Assembly (NCBI GenBank): GCA_025738555.1
Contig: JAOVFP010000001.1
Span: forward strand, 3,534,001 to 3,598,000
From: Cyathus striatus
Taxonomy: Eukaryota > Basidiomycota > Agaricomycetes > Agaricales > Nidulariaceae
Reading direction: 5' to 3'
DNA length: 64,000 bases
This document shows, piece after piece, positions 37,647 through 49,244 of the stretch; the first letter of the stretch is position 1; every line of letters starts with the position of its first letter. The notes under the pieces are model-generated. The model did no database searches and was not told the DNA's origin. It worked only from the letters and a program-made list of their open reading frames with translations. A program made the translations under genes and the position numbers.

Positions 37647-39196
37647 CTGTTGAAATGGCGTACAATGTTAAAAATAAGGCTGACTGACAGTGTGCACTAC
37701 CAAAATGTCCCGAGAGAATCTAGCCCACGAGGACAGGCGTCGTCACCAGCAGCTAATGCTGACGGACAACCACACCCTTCTCCATGCCTCGTAACCATCG
37801 TCAATAGCAAATATCACCGGAGCCGTGACTATTTTTAAAATTTAGTGTCAGTTCACCTGAAAGCCTTATGGTTTGGCATCACCAACTCGTCAACGGCGAA
37901 ATTCGGTCAAACGTCGGGAAGGTATACGGTGGCATGTGGGGTGGATGTCATGCTGCCTAAAGTTGTCTTCGCCGGAGAAAACGTAGACCACTCGGACATA
38001 AACACCGCAGCATGTCTATTCCCCCACGACATCGCGGGTCCGCAAAGGCGGCTAAGACCTAGATATAGACATACCGCACGCACAAGCTATAATAAATCTT
38101 CCTATCAATAGACTAACTACCTTTATTAGCTGAAACATCACCTTACCCAGAAACATCTACTCTCCGCTGCAAATCGAATGATTGAGGAACCGCGTCGTTT
38201 ATCCGAAAAAGTAACGACTATTCGTCTGACGCTGGATCCAATGGAATCCTAAGATAATTTAGTTCCTATATTGTGAAATCCTATATTCCACCAGCTCGAG
38301 GTCGTGATAAGAAATACAAAAGGCGGGTCAAGTGTTCGGTATCATTAGTACTAGCCACAGCTGACTTCAAGGGCGGCGGTCGCCCACCCAGTATGAATCA
38401 GAAGTACCACTTGGAGTGTGATCCAATAGTCAAGATATAACGCGTTTGTTAAAGGTCCCATTTTCGTCGACCGGTTGTTGATAAACTATAGATATCCAAC
38501 AGCAAGCCCCACAATTGAGTCCAAAATAGTTGCCAGGTCATCTCTAAAGAAAACCGCGATCTTTAACTGTTCAGGTACATTGCGCTGGCACCAAGAACAA
38601 ACCAGAACGAATTCTTGCACCTGACTGAAGAGATCGATAGAATTTGCATCAGCAGGCTCTTTCGAGGTAGCAAAGCAATGACAACGCTCCGAGATTTAGG
38701 CCGTTGTCTAGGATGTTATTAGATCCTCTGCTCATTAACATGAGTAGTGCAAATTTTAAAAATGCTAAAAAGAATAGTCGGCGTAAAGGACCGCCTTGTG
38801 CAAGGAGATAAGAATGCTAGCCAATAACCACAGGTGACAAATGGATTTTTCTGCTACTTAGGCACTTGTCAGCAATCTGACTCAACATAACTTACAGCAG
38901 ATCCTTTTCATCAGCTTTCTGCCAGTAAAGCCTGAGTCTGAAGTCAGGTTCTTGAAGCTTGAGCTTGAGCTTGGAGGTTCGAAGTGATGGTGTTTTATTC
39001 AACAAGGAGGGCAATCGGCTAGGTGGTGGTAAGTTGATGGTAAGGTGAGGTAAGTAATAATTTACAACCTTGCGACAACCTCATGATTGTAACATTCCCA
39101 CACTGCTGGACCACTTTTCAATTTTGATCATCGACGACTTTTCATTACGTTACAATTCGAGTAAGTATGATAGGTATACACGTCCTAGACTCCTAC
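37647..39196. other. Long intergenic region
   Basis: About 1.5 kb between the GH10 promoter and a transposon remnant. Frames at 37605-37838 and 37845-38111 are open but lack known motifs. I support no gene here. Confidence 0.4.
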
Positions 39197-39198
39197 TA

Positions 39199-39230
39199 AG
39201 GTAGACGACTTTCATAATCGACCAACGTCA
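39199..39230 (+). repeat. Left terminal inverted repeat
   Basis: 32 bases, exactly the complement of the right terminal repeat at 40327-40358. Confidence 0.85.
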
Positions 39231-40326
39231 TGTGAGCGTTACTTCGCTGTGACAATTCATCTTAAAAAGGAAATTATTCTTCGAAAAGGTAATAGAGCAA
39301 TAGTATGATACATTATAGAAAATATTACTCCAGGGATTTATACGTATGAATGAATAGAGTATATCTACAAAATTTCATAATTTTTGAGTGAGTGCTCACT
39401 GAGGAGTTGTATTTTCTTGCTTTAATTCTACATCAGTCTCAGAAGTTGATCAATCACTCGGTTATTGCTCAGTGCTCAGCGTTCAGAACCATGATCAATC
39501 TTCTTGTGGACATTTAGAAGACATTTGCTTTCTCAAGCTCATCATAAATGTCAGCTGGAAGGACATGATGTCCACGGTATACCTGTGTTGCCCATGCGGC
39601 CTGCCTTCCATTCAACCCCCTCTCATATGCATCCATAAACCTAAGAGACCTGTTCGCAAATCATTGCATTGTCTGCAAAGGTATGGATTCCAATGCTGCC
39701 AATGTGTTCTTCTCAAGAACATCTTCATGCGATGACTCTGGATTCAAATGAATTCAAGGACCACATGTACAATTGGCTCAGCAGTTGCATTATGAATGTC
39801 CTTGGATACATGGCAGCGAAACTGTGACTGTTGGCTGTGTAATCCATTCTTTTCAGTTGGTATTTCTGTACTAGACTGATATAGGTATGTTTTAGTATCT
39901 AAACGAACATGTACTGACACATTACACTTACAGATTTATTCTCTTTCCCTTGCTTTGGCTTCAAATTTTCGCATTTTATCTTTTTAGGTGCATGTTCAGC
40001 TGCAGTTTTGGTGAGATTTCCTATGGCAGATCGAATTGACCTCTTTCGCATAGGCATATTAGGTCAATAATTAGCATGATGAGGACGCGACGCGACCTTA
40101 ATGCATCATTTCCATGCTCTGTACCATACATATAACACTATTTCTTCCACTAGTTAACATAGACATGATTTATTTGAAATCTAAAGACATATATACGTGT
40201 AATATGATATTATTCACAATTCCCTGGAGCCATATCTACAAGAACACGCCTGGCTATGAAGTTATTCAACTAATTAGTCTGGCTGCTGCAGAAATTGCCA
40301 TTTTAGGACGTGTCACGCTAATCATG

Positions 40327-40358
40327 TGACGTTGGTCGATTATGAAAGTCGTCTACCT
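40327..40358 (-). repeat. Right terminal inverted repeat
   Basis: 32 bases, exactly the complement of the left terminal repeat at 39199-39230. Followed by TA. Confidence 0.85.
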
Positions 40359-40448
40359 TACAGAAAACATTGCATAAACTTGGTTCCATATATCTAAACC
40401 ACATGTATACTAAAAAGCCAAATAAATTAACCCATGTAGAGATTTCGC

Positions 40449-41951
40449 CTACACCAACCCACTCCCCGCCATCTTAACGGTATCCACCACCGCTCTTACA
40501 GCCTCACCCCAAATACGCCCTACAATGCCAGTCTCCGAGCTAACCTGCAACCTTCGACGTACAAGCTCGACATTGCTTCCAGCCGCACTAGACGTTATGC
40601 TCCTCGGACTCCCGAGAAGTCTCCTACGGCGCCTAAGGCGAAGAACGAAAGAAACTAGAGGTAACAAAACGAAGATGAAAATGAACGTGGATATTCTCGA
40701 TGTGGTTAGGTATGGTGCAAGGGACGCTTTAATCAGCGCGTAGGTGGTTGGATTGCTCGGTGTTACAGCGGAAGTTTGAATATTCGAGCGCGGGAGCGAG
40801 AGTCCGGAGCTCCGAGATGAGGTAGGCCTGCGCGTATGGGACCGTGATCTTCCTTTTCCTTTGGACTGGGGATTGGGAGTGGCAGTCGTGTCGGAGGAAA
40901 GGGAGGTGCTAGATGACTGAACATGCGAGGCAAGCGCGGAAGTAGTATATGGAGATTTGTTCGGCCGCGGAGTAGAAGGAACAATGGTATGCGTCGAGGT
41001 TGTGGAGAGGGAAGAAGAGGACGAAGATGCAGAGGGCGCGGGAGAGTACGGTCGAGGACTGGAAGAAGATGATAGGGAAGGCGATGTCGGCGGCCCTGGA
41101 AAGGATTTGGATGGACGGCGCGTAGCAAGGACTTGTACGCGTAGGTTCCGAAGAGAGTTCTCGAGTTGCTAGACAAGACATCAGTATGGCGTCAAGTAGA
41201 CCTGGATGAAGCGCACCTCTCGAGATTGAACCGAAAGCTCTGTTTCATATTGCAGAAACTCCTTCGCGTAGTCCCATTGCTCTAGCTTCGGAAGAATATG
41301 AAGACAATACAACTCAAGGATTTTCTCGTAGCCATCTCCCTCCTTCTCATAGAATTCATACGTGAACGACGACTCCCTTCTCGCTAGCCAATCTTCAATC
41401 ATGTTGCGTGCAGCATCAGGACTATCCACCTTCAGACTAGCGTAAACAAGAGTGACGAGAACGGGGGGTGGAAGGCATGCGGCGTTTAAGACTGCTTTCT
41501 GCGAAGTACTACTTGACGGGGTAAAGAGGGCTAGAGAGCGGTTGTAGATCTTCATCATTAATGACTGGGGTGACTCGGTGTGGTTTCTCCTGAGACTCTC
41601 TGGGAGATCATCCAAGGACGGCGGCGGTGTCATGTACAATGTTGACTCGAGAGTAATACGAAGAATGTCCCATTTTCGGCGCTGTTCTGATAATGCATCC
41701 GTGTGTGATACAGGAGGCTGAAGAAGTGTGAAAGCAGATTGTATGAGGGAAGAAGTGAGGGTTACGTCGCGGTGAAGAAACGACGTCGCTGCGCGGTGGT
41801 AAAGAGTCCTGAGAGTCGCATCAGTGGTGGAGTGTGCTGGTGGGTCTGGTGTGCTCGGAGAGGGCTCTGGTGCCATAGGAGGCTTTGCAGCTCTAAGTGG
41901 GATTGGAGGCGTGTATCCCATCTTAGTTATGGTGGTAGTAGCGGTAGGCAT
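40449..41951 (-). CDS. Tail-anchored helical protein, possibly PEX26/PEX15-like
   Basis: Exon 1 is 41202-41951 and exon 2 is 40449-41168 (intron GTCTAC...TCTAG, 33 bases), giving 489 residues. The N-terminal half is helical, with TLRTLYHRAATSFLHRDVTL (residues about 46-65), a long-helix bundle, and VLVTLVYASLKVDSPDAARN. Residues about 260-390 are a Ser/Pro/Thr-rich, likely disordered linker. One hydrophobic helix follows, FIFIFVLLPLVSFVLRLRRRR, then a basic tail of about 65 residues. An N-terminal helical-repeat cytosolic domain with one late membrane anchor is the layout of fungal PEX26/PEX15, the docking site for the PEX1/PEX6 ATPases. I make that link from layout and helix pattern only. 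The alternative is an unrelated tail-anchored protein. Confidence 0.6.
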
Positions 41952-42293
41952 GAAGAGACGAGGGATATGGAACGGAAAGGAGGACCCCGCAATTCAAGAG
42001 CCGCTTCGGCTACGGTAGCTCGATTAACAATTTCACATGTACCGATTGGACTTGTCATCTTCCCACGTGCCTCTCTGACCTGAGTCTTCGTTTACTTCCC
42101 AAGTTCCTCTTTCAACTCTTCTATTCATTCTCCTTACGGTACCAAAGCCATCGGAGTTCCGCGCCACCCATTATCCAATAGCGCCTGGGTGCACACTCCT
42201 TTATGGGGCTTTAAATTTTAATATTTCAAGTTCAACAACCACCCTCGATTCTTTCAATAAAGACAGGAAATGTCATTAGAAGCACTAACGAAA
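41952..42293. other. Spacer
   Basis: About 340 bases holding the 5' flank of the tail-anchored protein gene and the 3' flank of the first monooxygenase. No gene was seen. Confidence 0.4.
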
Positions 42294-44660
42294 TCACGGC
42301 TTCAGGAGTGCTGAGAGAATCACTGCCGTAATACCTAAGAGTATCGATCCTACTGCTCGCAATTTTTCTCTGTTCTTCGCAGTACTCGAATTAAAAGTTC
42401 CTTCAGTCTTAAAATCATCCCATACAGGATACAAAAGCCACCACCAGAAGAGAGGAGTCCAGCCTATTTTTACAAGTCATGAACACCTCATTTCTGAATA
42501 AATAAATACTGAATGAATTACTTACTTGGAAATAAAAATGTGTGTTTTCCGGTTCCTCCTATACGATATGGTGATTGACATTGTTCAAATACAGATCCGG
42601 GGAATTTGTTCTGTATTTTCTTGTTATAACTCTCACTAGCCTCCTTCTTTACTTCTAGCGATAAAATTCGCCCTTCGATTAAAGGCTTCAAGAGCTGAAG
42701 AAAATATTCCACCTGTTGAATACTGTAAGATTCTCGAACAATAATGCTTCAGAGTTAATCTCCAGTAAGTACGTACTTGAATATTATTGAAAGTGGTTAT
42801 TGGGATATAGCCTGTCACTGTGTTGGGTCCTAAAAGATATATTTTTCTTCGCATTCATACTCACACAAACACATTCTCATCCGACTCACCAGAGACAAAC
42901 ATAAAATTAGGAAATCCAGGAAGTAAAGCGCCATTGTAACCCTCTGGGCCACCCCTAGTCTCATAATATTCTTGAACATTCATGCCATTCGACCCACAAA
43001 TATCTATGGGATACTTGAACTAGATATATCCCAATCCTATCAGAAAAGAAAGTTGCCAAACCTCGCATAATTTAAACTCACCGCCTCAAATCCTGTTGCA
43101 AAAATAATAACATCGAACGTAAGTTCCGATCCTAAATCCAGAGTTAATACAAGCCACTTCTCTATCTGTACAAACCTTACCGGATTCCATTCTGATTCCC
43201 TCTGGAGTTATCTCCGCTATTTCTCCGTAAAGAAGCTCCAAATTCTCTCGATGAAGGGCATCCATGTAGCCCATATCGAAGACTACGCGTTTACATCCAA
43301 GTGCTATTTTTGAATTACTTTAGCCTTGGAAACTGGACCGATATAGTCTGTGCGATACGCACGGTACGATGGAATAATGTCCTTGTGGTAGCGCTCTGGA
43401 GAACTCTGGAGCATAAATTTCTTCACAGCCTGTACTCAAATTATGTCAACTTCGTCAGGAGGCAAAATAACAAGTCTATGATACTCACCTTTGTTGTGGA
43501 GTTACGCAAAAAACTATTATGAAAAATAAAGGGGTATTTAGCCTCTGTCTGTTTAAATCTCATGTAAATGAACTTGGTCTCCAGTGCTGCACACATATTA
43601 GATACTTGCTTCTAGATATTGCCAAAGTCGAATGCATCGCATCAGAAATGGGAAGCGACGGAGCCACCATTTTGTCCTTTCCGAAACCGGGAAACGTATC
43701 TACAAACCCAATTAAAGCGCGAAACACCAGAAGTGAAAACATAATTACCGGCGGCAGATACCAGCTCTTTGAGCGGCAAATGTGGGTAACATGTGCCCCA
43801 GGGAGCTTTATTATCTCCGGGATAGCCTGAGAGCTGAGTGAGTAAATTATCTACTCGTTTAGTCACTTACTATCTCCAGAATTAAAAGCAAGCATACCCA
43901 GAGGTTCCATTCCCTATCACTGCTACTCTTTTCCCACTAAGATCGAGGCCTTCTTCCCATTTGGAAGAGTGGAACATCTTCCCTCTAAATTTCCCCATGC
44001 CCATAAAGCTCGGGACCTTGGGTATCTCTAGAATTCCAGTAGCCGAGATGATAATGTTTGCCGCAACAAATTCATTCTCTCCCGTGATAGAATTCTCCAC
44101 TTTAACCATGTAATGCTTTTTGTTCTCGTCCCAGACTGCTCCTATAACTTTACGGTTCAAAACGATATGCTGAGCGAGTGAGCGTTTGTCCACTATGTCT
44201 TTCAAGTAGGCAAGAATCTCCGGTTGATAACCATGTGTTTCCTCCCAGTTGGGGTTCATATCACTTGGTAAGCAATAGAGGTGTATCGGAGTATCCGACG
44301 ATGATCCCTAGTAAAACGAGGAGTGAGTATATATGCGTAGTAGTAGAACGTCGGGAAAATGTATATATACTTACTGGATAAATATTTTCTCTCCATGTTC
44401 CTCCAATATCACCAGCTTTTTCGTAAATCTACCGAAAAATATTTAGAGGTACTCTGAATTCCTTGTGACAACTTACCTTGAAGTTGTTATAACCAAGTCG
44501 ACATTTGATTGCGATAGAGATCGCTAGACCTGCCATTCTGTGAAGCCAGAGTCAATCTAAATTTGGAGTGTGGATTTTCCTCTGGAGAAAAAAGAGAGTA
44601 CCCGGAGCCAATAATAATGATGCTTGGGCCATAGTGTTGTTGGGGACCGTTAAGAGACAT
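42294..44660 (-). CDS. Flavin monooxygenase, Baeyer-Villiger type, copy 1
   Basis: FAD- and NADPH-dependent monooxygenase that should insert oxygen next to a ketone or oxidise a related substrate. The ATG is at 44658-44660 (MSLNGPQQHYGPSIIIIGSG, with an intron inside the first GxGxxG). The next exon reads MAGLAISIAIKCRLGYNNFK, then IYEKAGDIGGTWREN (about 44380-44420) and YQPEILAYLKDI. The type I Baeyer-Villiger fingerprint FxGxxxHxxxW is present as FRGKMFHSSKW (about 43965-43997), followed by the NADPH site RVAVIGNGTSG and later FDVIIFATGFE. The C-terminus has one hydrophobic helix, VGSILLGITAVILSALLKP, which suggests membrane anchoring. The stop is at 42294-42296. About a dozen introns; every exon I followed is open. 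The substrate is unknown. Confidence 0.88.
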
Positions 44661-45112
44661 AAGTAATCGGAGCCGGTGAAGTATTGGACCACGAAGTTAT
44701 GCAAGTTATTCCGCTCGGTGTGCCAAAGAGAAGGAGCACTGAGCTGAGCTGCTCTCAAAGGCAAGAGATTCCTTAATAGCTCTCTCGGTGCATTTAAGAA
44801 GGATGTAGCATGTACTTAATATACGAACAGAATCATACGTGCCATCATAATCATCATGTGTTATGGTGACGGAACTTACGCCTGAGTCTTACGCCACACC
44901 GAGCTTACTCAGGCGGCCCTCTTACTCCCTCGTAGCTTAGTGTAAACTTCCAATTTCAAGTCAAGTAACTTACTATAAAATATATATCTTCTGTTATTAA
45001 ATTAGAGAAAGGTCGTCAGGAATCTTGTAGGAGTCTTGCAGGAATCTATCCAGGCATTTCCATAGTTTAAACCTTAAAGTTGAAGTTAGGGAAGTCTACA
45101 ATAGTTAGGACC
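44661..45112. other. Spacer between the two monooxygenase genes
   Basis: The probable promoter of copy 1. No gene was seen. Confidence 0.35.
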
Positions 45113-45237
45113 TATTTGCAACCAGTTTGAACGAACTTTGAGCGATCAAAAGTCGATAAATATAGGAATTTGGAGCTGAAAATTTCCTCTTTTAGCCACT
45201 TTGATCGCTGAAACTTCGTTCAAACCGGTTGCAAATA
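45113..45237. repeat. Foldback element: about 40-bp inverted repeat with a 44-base loop
   Basis: The left arm 45113-45153 (starts TATTTGCAACCAGTTTGAAC) is the near-perfect complement of the right arm 45198-45237 (GTTCAAACCGGTTGCAAATA at its end), with a handful of differences. The loop holds a smaller inverted pair, GGAATTT and AAATTTCC. It lies between two genes of the same strand. It may be a small non-autonomous foldback transposon, or its transcript could form a long hairpin RNA. Confidence 0.7.
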
Positions 45238-45386
45238 CGTTCTATTACGTGATGAGTTTGTCAGCTCAAATTCAAACCAGCCTCAAACCTTAGCTCAGTG
45301 GCTAAGCAACTAGAATTATTTTAGGAGTTAAAGTTGGTTACAGACTTACATTAGTCTTACATGTATTATATCAGACATGTAAATGT

Positions 45387-47728
45387 CTAACTCATATAAA
45401 AAGGCCCAAAAAGTTGAATACACCATGTGAGAAAGGCAATTACTGCAAAAGCGGAAGCAAGCCACTCGAACGTCCGGGGTCTCGACTCTTTAATCCACTT
45501 CTTCGTGGCGCCGATGGCGGCATAATGCTCCCATCGTGGTCTTCGTAACCACCACCAAAATAGCATTCCTGGGCCTATTCAACTTTAGTACATAGCAAGT
45601 GGGACGACAAAACAAATGCTTCACCTGGAAACATGCTTGTTACTCTCCCCGTTCCGCCTAATCGATACCAGGAAACACAGTGTATGAATACAGACCGAGA
45701 CAGTTTTGCTTGTATTTTTTCGTTATATGACTCGCAAGCGTGAGTTGTCACTTCGAAAGAAGATACTTTGCCTTCTAGCACAGGCTTGATCATCTGGATA
45801 ATGTAGTTTATCTTCTTCAAAGTAAATCATTATATTTGTTGACAATATTCAATATATTTACCTGAATTTCCTCGATGAAGAGAAGCGAAATATGCCCTGT
45901 CACAGTATTGGGACCTACTCAAATGTCAACCGGGTCTCAACAAGGACTCGTAATGCACGTACCAGATATCATGTAGAAATTGGGAAACCCGGGTATCGAA
46001 GTACCGAGGTAAGCAGTAGGGCCACCGGCAGAATCGTAATATTCTTGGACAGACAAGCCTGTCTTTCCTCGAATTTCAATAGGGTATTTATGCTGTCGAC
46101 AGAAGCTCATTAAGAATATCATTGAAGAAATCTGGACGACATACAACTACAAACCCTGTTCCTGTTATTATAGTATCAAACGGTAATCGCTCGCCTGAGT
46201 CCAGTCAATCTCCAGCCCCACCACACACTACACTACCACACACCTTTTACAGTTATTATTGCGCTTTCATCAATACTTGAAATACCATCAAAGTTTAGCT
46301 CCAGGCTTGGTCTATGCAATGCGGGCATATAACCAGTATCAAAGAGCACGCGTTTACAACCGAGAGCTATAAAAAGGTTCATTTCATACGTATAAATTAA
46401 AGCGCAGCGGCTTACGGTATGTAGGAAATATTCGATCGTGATATCTCTTCGGTGCCAGTCGGGCCATATAGTTTCTAACCCACTTTATCCACGAGGCAGA
46501 TTAGCTTACGCACGTAATGAAACAACATCCCTTCTTACCTTCGTTGCAAACTGGCGCAGAGCCTCGCTTCCGAAGACAAGAATATAAGACATTTCCGTCT
46601 GACATCCGGGGTGAGTCTCAAATGAAAATCTGACAAGCCATCTTACCCTCAAGTACAAGCAGAATCGGTAGACGCGCATAGCAAACGCGGAGCGCTCAAA
46701 TATCCATCTCATCCACGACGAAATCGGAAGGTGAACCTGAGATCACCATCAGACCAATTATAGAGAGAAGACTCGAAGTGACGTACAGGAGGTAGATACC
46801 AATTCGGTGTCCTGCAAAATTGCGTCACTTTTATCCCAGGCAATTCTGAAATCGCGGGAACAAATTGTGTCCTACATTCGAATATCAGCGAGCCATTGCT
46901 CTCACTCAATTCATACTCACGCTGAAGCACCATTCCCTATCACAGCGACACGCTTTCCTCGCAGGTCAATGCTGGTGTTCCACCGAGCTGAATGGAAGAT
47001 AGGACCCTGAAACTTCGTGATGCCAGGAATATCGGGTAACTTTGGTATCTCGAGAACTCCTATCGCAGAAACAACTATTTGCGCTGTTCTCACTCTCCGC
47101 TTTCCAAGTGGAAGGTCCTCAGTTGTTATGCGATATAACTGAGATGAGTGGTCCCAGACAGCTGATACGACTCTGCAATTGACAACAATGTGCGAGGTAA
47201 GCGAATACTTGTCTGCGAGTTCTTTGAGGTAGGCCAAGATTTCAGGCTGATACCCGAAAGAGCTACTCCACTGAGGCTTTAAATCGGTGGATAGTGAATA
47301 AAAATACATGGCGACGTCAGAAGAGCATCCCTGGTGTCAATGTACGTGAGCGTCAACGTTGCTACATTTTTGCGCATGATAGCATACTGGATATACATTA
47401 TCCTATGGAACTCGATCAGACCTGATGCACGAAATGAAGAGATGAACAACCCACCCTCCAGGTTCCTCCAATATCTCCTGCCTTCTCATATATCTGAACA
47501 GCGACAGAGGGTTTCTCAGTCCAGAGATGGAAAGGGAATTGTGTAAAGCCTACTGTGAAATTCTGGAAGCCTAGTTTTCGTTTCAGAGCTATTGCTGTTG
47601 CTAATCCCCCAAAACTGCCTGAAAATGAGCATAACAAATCATATGTGCCCTATCAAGTAGGCGTACCCAGCACCTATAATGGCTACACTTGGCCCAGAAT
47701 TGCGTGTAGAAGAGTCCTGAGAAGGCAT
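45387..47728 (-). CDS. Flavin monooxygenase, Baeyer-Villiger type, copy 2
   Basis: Tandem paralogue of the 42.3-44.7 kb gene, with the same predicted chemistry. The ATG is at 47726-47728 (MPSQDSSTRNSGPSVAIIGA). The first intron again splits the glycine motif, and the acceptor at GGCAG gives GFGGLATAIALKRKLGFQNF. Then come IYEKAGDIGGTWR (about 47455-47495), SSFGYQPEILAYLKELADKY, the Baeyer-Villiger fingerprint FQGPIFHSARW (about 46975-47007), GKRVAVIGNGASA, PNWYLPP and LPFDTIITGTGF. The C-terminal membrane helix is WLASAFAVIAFLTWCIQLFG, and the stop is at 45387-45389. The two copies share intron positions but differ clearly in sequence, so the duplication is not recent. No break was seen in the exons I checked. 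Confidence 0.85.
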
Positions 47729-49244
47729 GCAAAAATGTTGGGGCATTATGTGGCGTGTATCTGTGCCCCATTACTAGTTGTCTTATAAGACGGCGCCGGC
47801 GTGGGGAGCTGTCTATCGGCTAGGAAGCAGCAGCTCTCGTGTCGGGTTAAAAGTAATTACAAAAGGAAGGAGATGTTCCCTGTTTACGAGGTAGAAGCTT
47901 GGTACCTCCCAAGTAAGGTTTCCGGTGGCAGATCCGTCCGAGGGGTGGAAATGGGGAGTCGTGGGGGCTCTACATAAGAGGGACATCTGATCTAGCTCTG
48001 GGCCAAAAGATTAAAATTGGGAAACGAATATAATGCGAAAGGAGCATGTGACGGCAGGATCGGTATACATTGCGGAGCTTGCAGTGGAATAAGTGGAACA
48101 TATGTAACCAGCAACCATGATCCGGAGCAAAGACATGTAACTTTGGTTAACTCTATCGCTGCGTGTAAGAACAATACTTAGCAAAGTACAGTACAAGAAC
48201 TGGATTCAACTTACAGCGTACATACGAACCCTAATAGACAGACTTAACAGCTACCACGTTTATATTGTTAGCGACCAAAAGAGTTATGTTAAATGAACAG
48301 CGGTATAAACACCGACGTCAGTGGATGCTGTCTGAAAAGAGTCGACTTACAGCATCGGTGATACACGCCTTCGTAGTCGTGCCCGATAGAATCCTCGTGT
48401 AGTCACAGGTTCACAGCCCTCCTCGCTCTTTCGTCCCATTGAGGGTACCATTCCATACCCACGACAATGCACGCCTGGAACCAGATCAAGCTGAGATTGT
48501 GCGGAGGAAGCAGTGCAAGTCTAGAGAATCCCCAGAGTCTGAAGTGCTCTCATCTCTCTCCAGGAAAGAGCTCTTATATCATTCTCCACACCTAGATCGA
48601 TCACCCTAGATAGAAGTTCTGAGATTGACAGGGGCAGTAGAATTGGGCAGAAGACGTCCAGAACCAATAAGTGTACTGGCTTAAAATCCGGGCCGCATCG
48701 ACGATGAAGACAGTAAAGAGAGTGGAGCAGATGTCTATTAACATTCAAAACAAGAGAGGTGGGCGCGACGCGGAACTTGTTTGGTTTAGTGACTAGTCAC
48801 GTTGCAAAGTTCAAGATCACCGCGTCGGTTAACGTCTGCCATTCTTCAACCTAACCACCAAAACCAAAGTCGGTCCTACTGCAGTCTGTTATTTGACGTC
48901 CAAGAAACTGCTCGAACCCTGTACATTGATTCCCGAAGAAGCATCTACCATGTTCTCTCTGACCTGAATGATTTTCGTGTCGCCACCCTACCCGCGCCCC
49001 CAGCGTGTTCTCCACGAGGTACCAGCGAGGATGTTTCTGAAGCGGCACTGCCTAGCGGCTCGACAATACAATAGCAACAGGCTTATATTACCATCCTGCT
49101 GTTGATCTTATCAATGCGACCACTGCTTCTCGTCGGAGCCGACGCACACGTTCCATTGCTTTTCGTACATAAGGATGTATGTCGAAGGATAGAGGGATTT
49201 TCAAGGTACTTACACGATTCTGCATTCCAAGGCTACGAACCGCG
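47729..49244. other. Intergenic region
   Basis: About 1.5 kb between divergent genes (monooxygenase copy 2 on minus, DnaJ protein on plus). An open stretch at 48802-49074 begins with a non-ATG codon and has no motif. I support no gene here. Confidence 0.4.

Larger units (their letters stand above)
39197..40360. mobile_element. DNA transposon remnant with 32-bp terminal inverted repeats and TA target duplication
   Basis: The left end at 39199 and the right end at 40358 are inverted copies: the first 32 bases, AGGTAGACGACTTTCATAAT followed by CGACCAACGTCA, match the complement of the right end without a mismatch, and weaker similarity continues inward. The element is flanked by TA on both sides (39197-39198 and 40359-40360), as expected for Tc1/mariner or pogo-like insertion. 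At 1.16 kb it is too short for a full transposase gene. On the minus strand at about 39560-39700 a broken frame reads RFMDAYERGLNGRQAAW, which looks like a helix-turn-helix part of a fungal transposase. So it is probably a deleted, non-autonomous copy. Confidence 0.78.

Noticed and set aside
40763..41176. 137-codon Pro/Arg/Leu-rich frame on the minus strand
   Set aside because: It is an alternative frame of the second exon of the tail-anchored protein; its composition reflects the Ser/Pro linker DNA.
48802..49074. 90-codon open stretch upstream of the DnaJ gene
   Set aside because: It starts with a non-ATG codon, and has no motif or splice support.
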